Assembly: GCA_013822345.1 (NCBI GenBank)
Contig: PNKH01000006.1
Span: forward strand, 1 to 64,000
DNA: 64,000 bases
DNA from: Isosphaera sp.
GTDB taxonomy: Bacteria > Planctomycetota > Planctomycetia > Gemmatales > Gemmataceae
Direction of reading: 5' to 3'
The notes beneath the pieces were generated by a model. The model was not told the DNA's origin, ran no database searches, and saw only the letters and a program-made list of their open reading frames with translations. The first letter of the stretch is position 1. The number at the start of each line of letters is the position of its first letter. Made by a program: the position numbers and the translations under genes. Shown in pieces: positions 61,618 to 64,000 of the stretch.

Positions 61618-62862
61618 TCAGGTGGTCGGTCCCGCCCAGGGGTGGGCGGCCGCCGCCGGCTCGCCCCCGGGCACCCCGGCGAGTTTCCGGTACACGTCCA
61701 GGAGCACCGGGAGCACGGCCGCGGGCGAGAACAGCCGCTCGTACCGCAGCCGGGCCGCCCGGCCCATCCGGGCCCGCAACCCGGGGTCGGCGGCGAGCCG
61801 CTCCAGGCCGTCGGCCAGGGCGGACACGTTCCCCGGCGGGACCAGCACCCCGACGTCCTCGGACACCACGTCCGCCACCCCGCCCACGTCGGTCGCCACG
61901 ACCGGCAGCCCGTGGGCCATCGCCTCGATGATGCTCATCGGGGTGCCCTCGGTCAGCGACGCCAGCACGAACACGTCCAGCCCCTTGAAGAACGAACTCT
62001 TCGCCCCCGCCCCCTCCCCGAACGGCACCACGCGCACCGGCGGGTCCGCCCCGATGATCAGCGGGTGCCGGGCCAACACGTCCTCCTCGTCCCCGGGGCT
62101 GCCGGCCAGCCGGAGCAGGGCCCCCGGCCGCCGCCGGACCAACTCCCCGAACGCGTCGACCAGCACCAGCGTCCCCTTCAGCCGCTCCCGCCGGGCCGCG
62201 AACCCGAACGTCACCCCATCCCCGAGCCGCTCGGGCGGGGCTGACGCCACCACCGGGTCCTCGACCAGGGGGGGGATGACGAACGTCGGGCCGCGATACC
62301 CGACCTGCTCGCGGAACCGCCGCACCAGCCGCGGGGACAGGGCGGTCACCGCGGCGCAGTCCGGGAGCTGGCCGGCCAGCCGCTCGTACCAGGCGGCCAG
62401 GTCGGCGTTGTGCAGGTCCGACCCCTTGATCTCGCCCCGCGGGGCCCGGATGTCCTGGTACAGGACAGGGACCCCGCGGGCCCGGGCGGCCGGGATCACG
62501 TCCAGGTTCTGCCACAGGTCCACGACGTGGACCACCGCCGGCCGCCGCCACAGGGCGTGCCCGTACCCGAACCGCAGGATCCGGGTCCGCTCGTGCTCCG
62601 GGGTGGTGCGGCGGACGTACCCGGCCAGCTTCCGGGCCGCCCGGTACGCCCCGACCACCGGGGACGCCCGGGACACCTGGGCCACCGACACCCCGGCCGC
62701 CCGGAGCAGCTCCCGGTACGGGTTCGGGTACTCGTCCGGCCGCCCGACCAGGACGGAGGGCTCCCACCCGGCCGCCCGCAGGTGCTTGGCGTAGTTGAAC
62801 AGCAGCTCGTCACCCCCGCTGGCCCGACCCCAGAAGTTGCGGCGGCAGAACGTCACCCTCAT
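61618..62862 (-). CDS. Glycosyltransferase family 4 protein
   Basis: ATG at 62862 is used. The 414-residue GT-B protein has the N-terminal RRNFWGRASGGDELLFNYAK acceptor-side start and a nucleotide-sugar domain: GFAARRERLKGTLVLVDAF, PVRVVPFGEG, and the E-x7-E motif in EGTPMSIIEAMAHGLPVVAT. It transfers a sugar from a nucleotide donor in a surface glycan pathway. It follows the aminotransferase gene by 260 bases on the same strand. Confidence 0.93.
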   Translation of the reverse strand: MRVTFCRRNFWGRASGGDELLFNYAKHLRAAGWEPSVLVGRPDEYPNPYRELLRAAGVSVAQVSRASPVVGAYRAARKLAGYVRRTTPEHERTRILRFGYGHALWRRPAVVHVVDLWQNLDVIPAARARGVPVLYQDIRAPRGEIKGSDLHNADLAAWYERLAGQLPDCAAVTALSPRLVRRFREQVGYRGPTFVIPPLVEDPVVASAPPERLGDGVTFGFAARRERLKGTLVLVDAFGELVRRRPGALLRLAGSPGDEEDVLARHPLIIGADPPVRVVPFGEGAGAKSSFFKGLDVFVLASLTEGTPMSIIEAMAHGLPVVATDVGGVADVVSEDVGVLVPPGNVSALADGLERLAADPGLRARMGRAARLRYERLFSPAAVLPVLLDVYRKLAGVPGGEPAAAAHPWAGPTT

Positions 62863-63122
62863 CGCTGGCTCCTCGGGACGGCCCCGGGCGGCGGCGGATG
62901 AACCGGTCCAGGGTGAACGGCTCGGCCCGGCCGCCGGGACCGGGCCGCGCTCGGCCGCGCCGGGCAGGAGCTGACCCCCACCCACGACACCGCCGCCGGC
63001 GAGGTCCCGGCCGCCTCGACCAACTCGGCGGCCGGCCGGATGGCCACGTCGTTCGGGACCGCCCGGTCGGGCTGCCGGACGACGCGCCCGAACGTCCCAC
63101 ACCCCATCCGGGGGCGCCCGCC

Positions 63123-64000
63123 TCAGGCGGCGGACACGGGGGCGGCCTGGGCCCGGACGACCCGGCACACGTCCTCGACCTGCGCCTCGGTCAACCCGGG
63201 GAACAGCGGGAGGGTGATGACCCGAGTGGCGAACGCCCGGCTCCGGTCGATCCCGGCCGCCGGGACGGCCCGGAACGCCTCGAAGTCGGCCACGCACGGG
63301 TAGTGCAGGCTGGTCTGGATGCCGGCCTCCTTCAGGGCGGCGGCGGTCCGGGCCCGGGCGTCCGGGTCGGGGGCGACCGCCACCATCAGGTGGTGGGCGC
63401 TGCCCGCCGCGTGCCCGTCGAACGGGAGCACCCACCCGGGCAGCCCGGCCAGCCCGCGGCGGTACGCCGCCGCCAGCTCCGCCCGGCGCCGGTTGTTCCG
63501 CCCCAGCTTCGCCAGCTGACACGCCCCGAGGGCCGCCCGCAGCTCGTCGAACCGGTAGTTGTACCCGTGACACACCACGTCGTAGCTGCTGGCGTGCCCG
63601 CGGTCCCGGTCCCAGGTCAGGGTCGTCATCCCGTGCGACCGCAGCCGCCTCAGCCGGTCCGCCAGGTCGTCCCGGTCGGTCGTCACCACCCCGCCCTCGC
63701 CGGTCACCAGGTTCTTGTTGCTGAAGAACGAGAAGCAGGCGACGTCCCCGAGGGCGCCGACCGCCCGGCCGTGCGGCGCCCGCCCCCGCGGGTCGGCGTA
63801 CCGCGCCCCCACGGCGTGGCAGGCGTCCTCGATCAGCGCCACCCCGCGGGCCCGGCACAGGTCGACCAGTTCCGGCATGCGGCACAGGTAGCCGCCGTAG
63901 TGCATCACCACCACCGCCCTCGTCCGCGGGGTGAGCCGGCGCTCGACCTCGGCCGGGTCGATCGTCGGCTCGTCGAGCGAGACGATGTCGGCGAGCACCG
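63123..64000 (-). CDS. DegT/DnrJ/EryC1/StrS aminotransferase (5' partial)
   Basis: The frame is open at the window edge, so its N-terminus lies beyond 64000. About 291 residues are visible. They include VVVMHYGGYLCRMPEL, IEDACHAVGARY, and the PLP-lysine segment CFSFFSNKNLVTGEGGVV, in which the K is the Schiff-base lysine. GYNYRFDELRAALG follows. The family makes amino-sugars by transferring an amine to keto-sugar nucleotides. Next to a family-4 glycosyltransferase, this looks like part of a polysaccharide cluster. Confidence 0.93.
   Translation of the reverse strand, partial: VLADIVSLDEPTIDPAEVERRLTPRTRAVVVMHYGGYLCRMPELVDLCRARGVALIEDACHAVGARYADPRGRAPHGRAVGALGDVACFSFFSNKNLVTGEGGVVTTDRDDLADRLRRLRSHGMTTLTWDRDRGHASSYDVVCHGYNYRFDELRAALGACQLAKLGRNNRRRAELAAAYRRGLAGLPGWVLPFDGHAAGSAHHLMVAVAPDPDARARTAAALKEAGIQTSLHYPCVADFEAFRAVPAAGIDRSRAFATRVITLPLFPGLTEAQVEDVCRVVRAQAAPVSAA

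Noticed and set aside
61516-62794. Plus-strand frames opposite the family-4 glycosyltransferase
   Set aside because: The minus strand has complete GT-B motifs. The plus-strand frames are Arg/Pro/Ser-rich shadows.
62859-63107. 82-residue minus-strand frame between the aminotransferase and the glycosyltransferase
   Set aside because: It has some normal-looking residues (VPNDVAIRPAAELVEAAG) but becomes Arg/Pro-rich and has no ribosome site. It could be a decayed fragment.
1-64000. tRNA or rRNA genes
   Set aside because: No cloverleaf with a T-loop-like GTTCGAATC or rRNA core was seen in the gaps. The GC hairpins are palindromes without tRNA features.

Overview
The window is very GC-rich, with dense genes on both strands, many GTG starts and ATGA start/stop overlaps. 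The protein families point to a planctomycete, most likely Gemmataceae-like. The evidence is four DUF1559 proteins in a row, a DUF1501 Tat protein, a TIGR03000-type beta-strand protein, a CxxCH cytochrome-like anchored protein, a hopanoid cluster and an LExR-type N-terminus on a large secreted protein. No rRNA, tRNA or CRISPR array was found. Nearly every gene junction carries a GC-rich palindrome, and several palindromes recur as families.

Layout. 1-8.1 kb: the 3' part of a Ser/Thr kinase fused in frame to an FtsK/EccC-like ATPase, a flavoprotein/epimerase pair and cinA. 8.2-17.1 kb: an anchored cytochrome-like protein, an AI-2E-type permease, an SRPBCC protein, a zinc alcohol dehydrogenase, a DUF421/SDR/small-protein set, and a macrodomain gene divergent from an ATP-grasp gene. 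17.2-24.0 kb: two polytopic membrane proteins, the first a GT87-like mannosyltransferase, then the hopanoid genes shc-hpnH-hpnG. 24.0-32.1 kb: leuS, an MFS carrier, a small helical protein, rpsR, small unknown genes and pyk. 32.3-40.6 kb: a 918-aa secreted protein, hemW, a secreted unknown, guaB interrupted by an intein, and a glycine-rich secreted protein. 40.9-49.5 kb: four DUF1559 paralogues, a DUF1501 protein and a TIGR03000 protein. 49.6-54.3 kb: an ECF sigma factor followed by a 1332-aa protein joining an anti-sigma zinc finger to an MG2/alpha-2-macroglobulin-like exterior. 54.8-60.5 kb: an aldolase, a small protein, a HEPN protein, glpX, an old-yellow-enzyme family protein and a nucleoside-type MFS carrier. 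60.5-64 kb: a small membrane protein, a decayed caspase-like gene, a family-4 glycosyltransferase and a DegT-type aminotransferase cut by the window end.

How genes work together. shc, hpnH and hpnG make hopene, attach adenosine and release adenine. The sigma factor and its zinc-finger membrane partner look like an envelope-sensing pair. glpX and pyk are central carbon genes. The family-4 glycosyltransferase and the aminotransferase look like the edge of a surface-polysaccharide locus. The strongest unusual points are the complete GuaB intein in the active-site loop, the anti-sigma/MG2 fusion, the kinase/FtsK fusion, and the palindromic elements that sit on stop codons, enter reading frames or are themselves interrupted by a MITE-like insertion.
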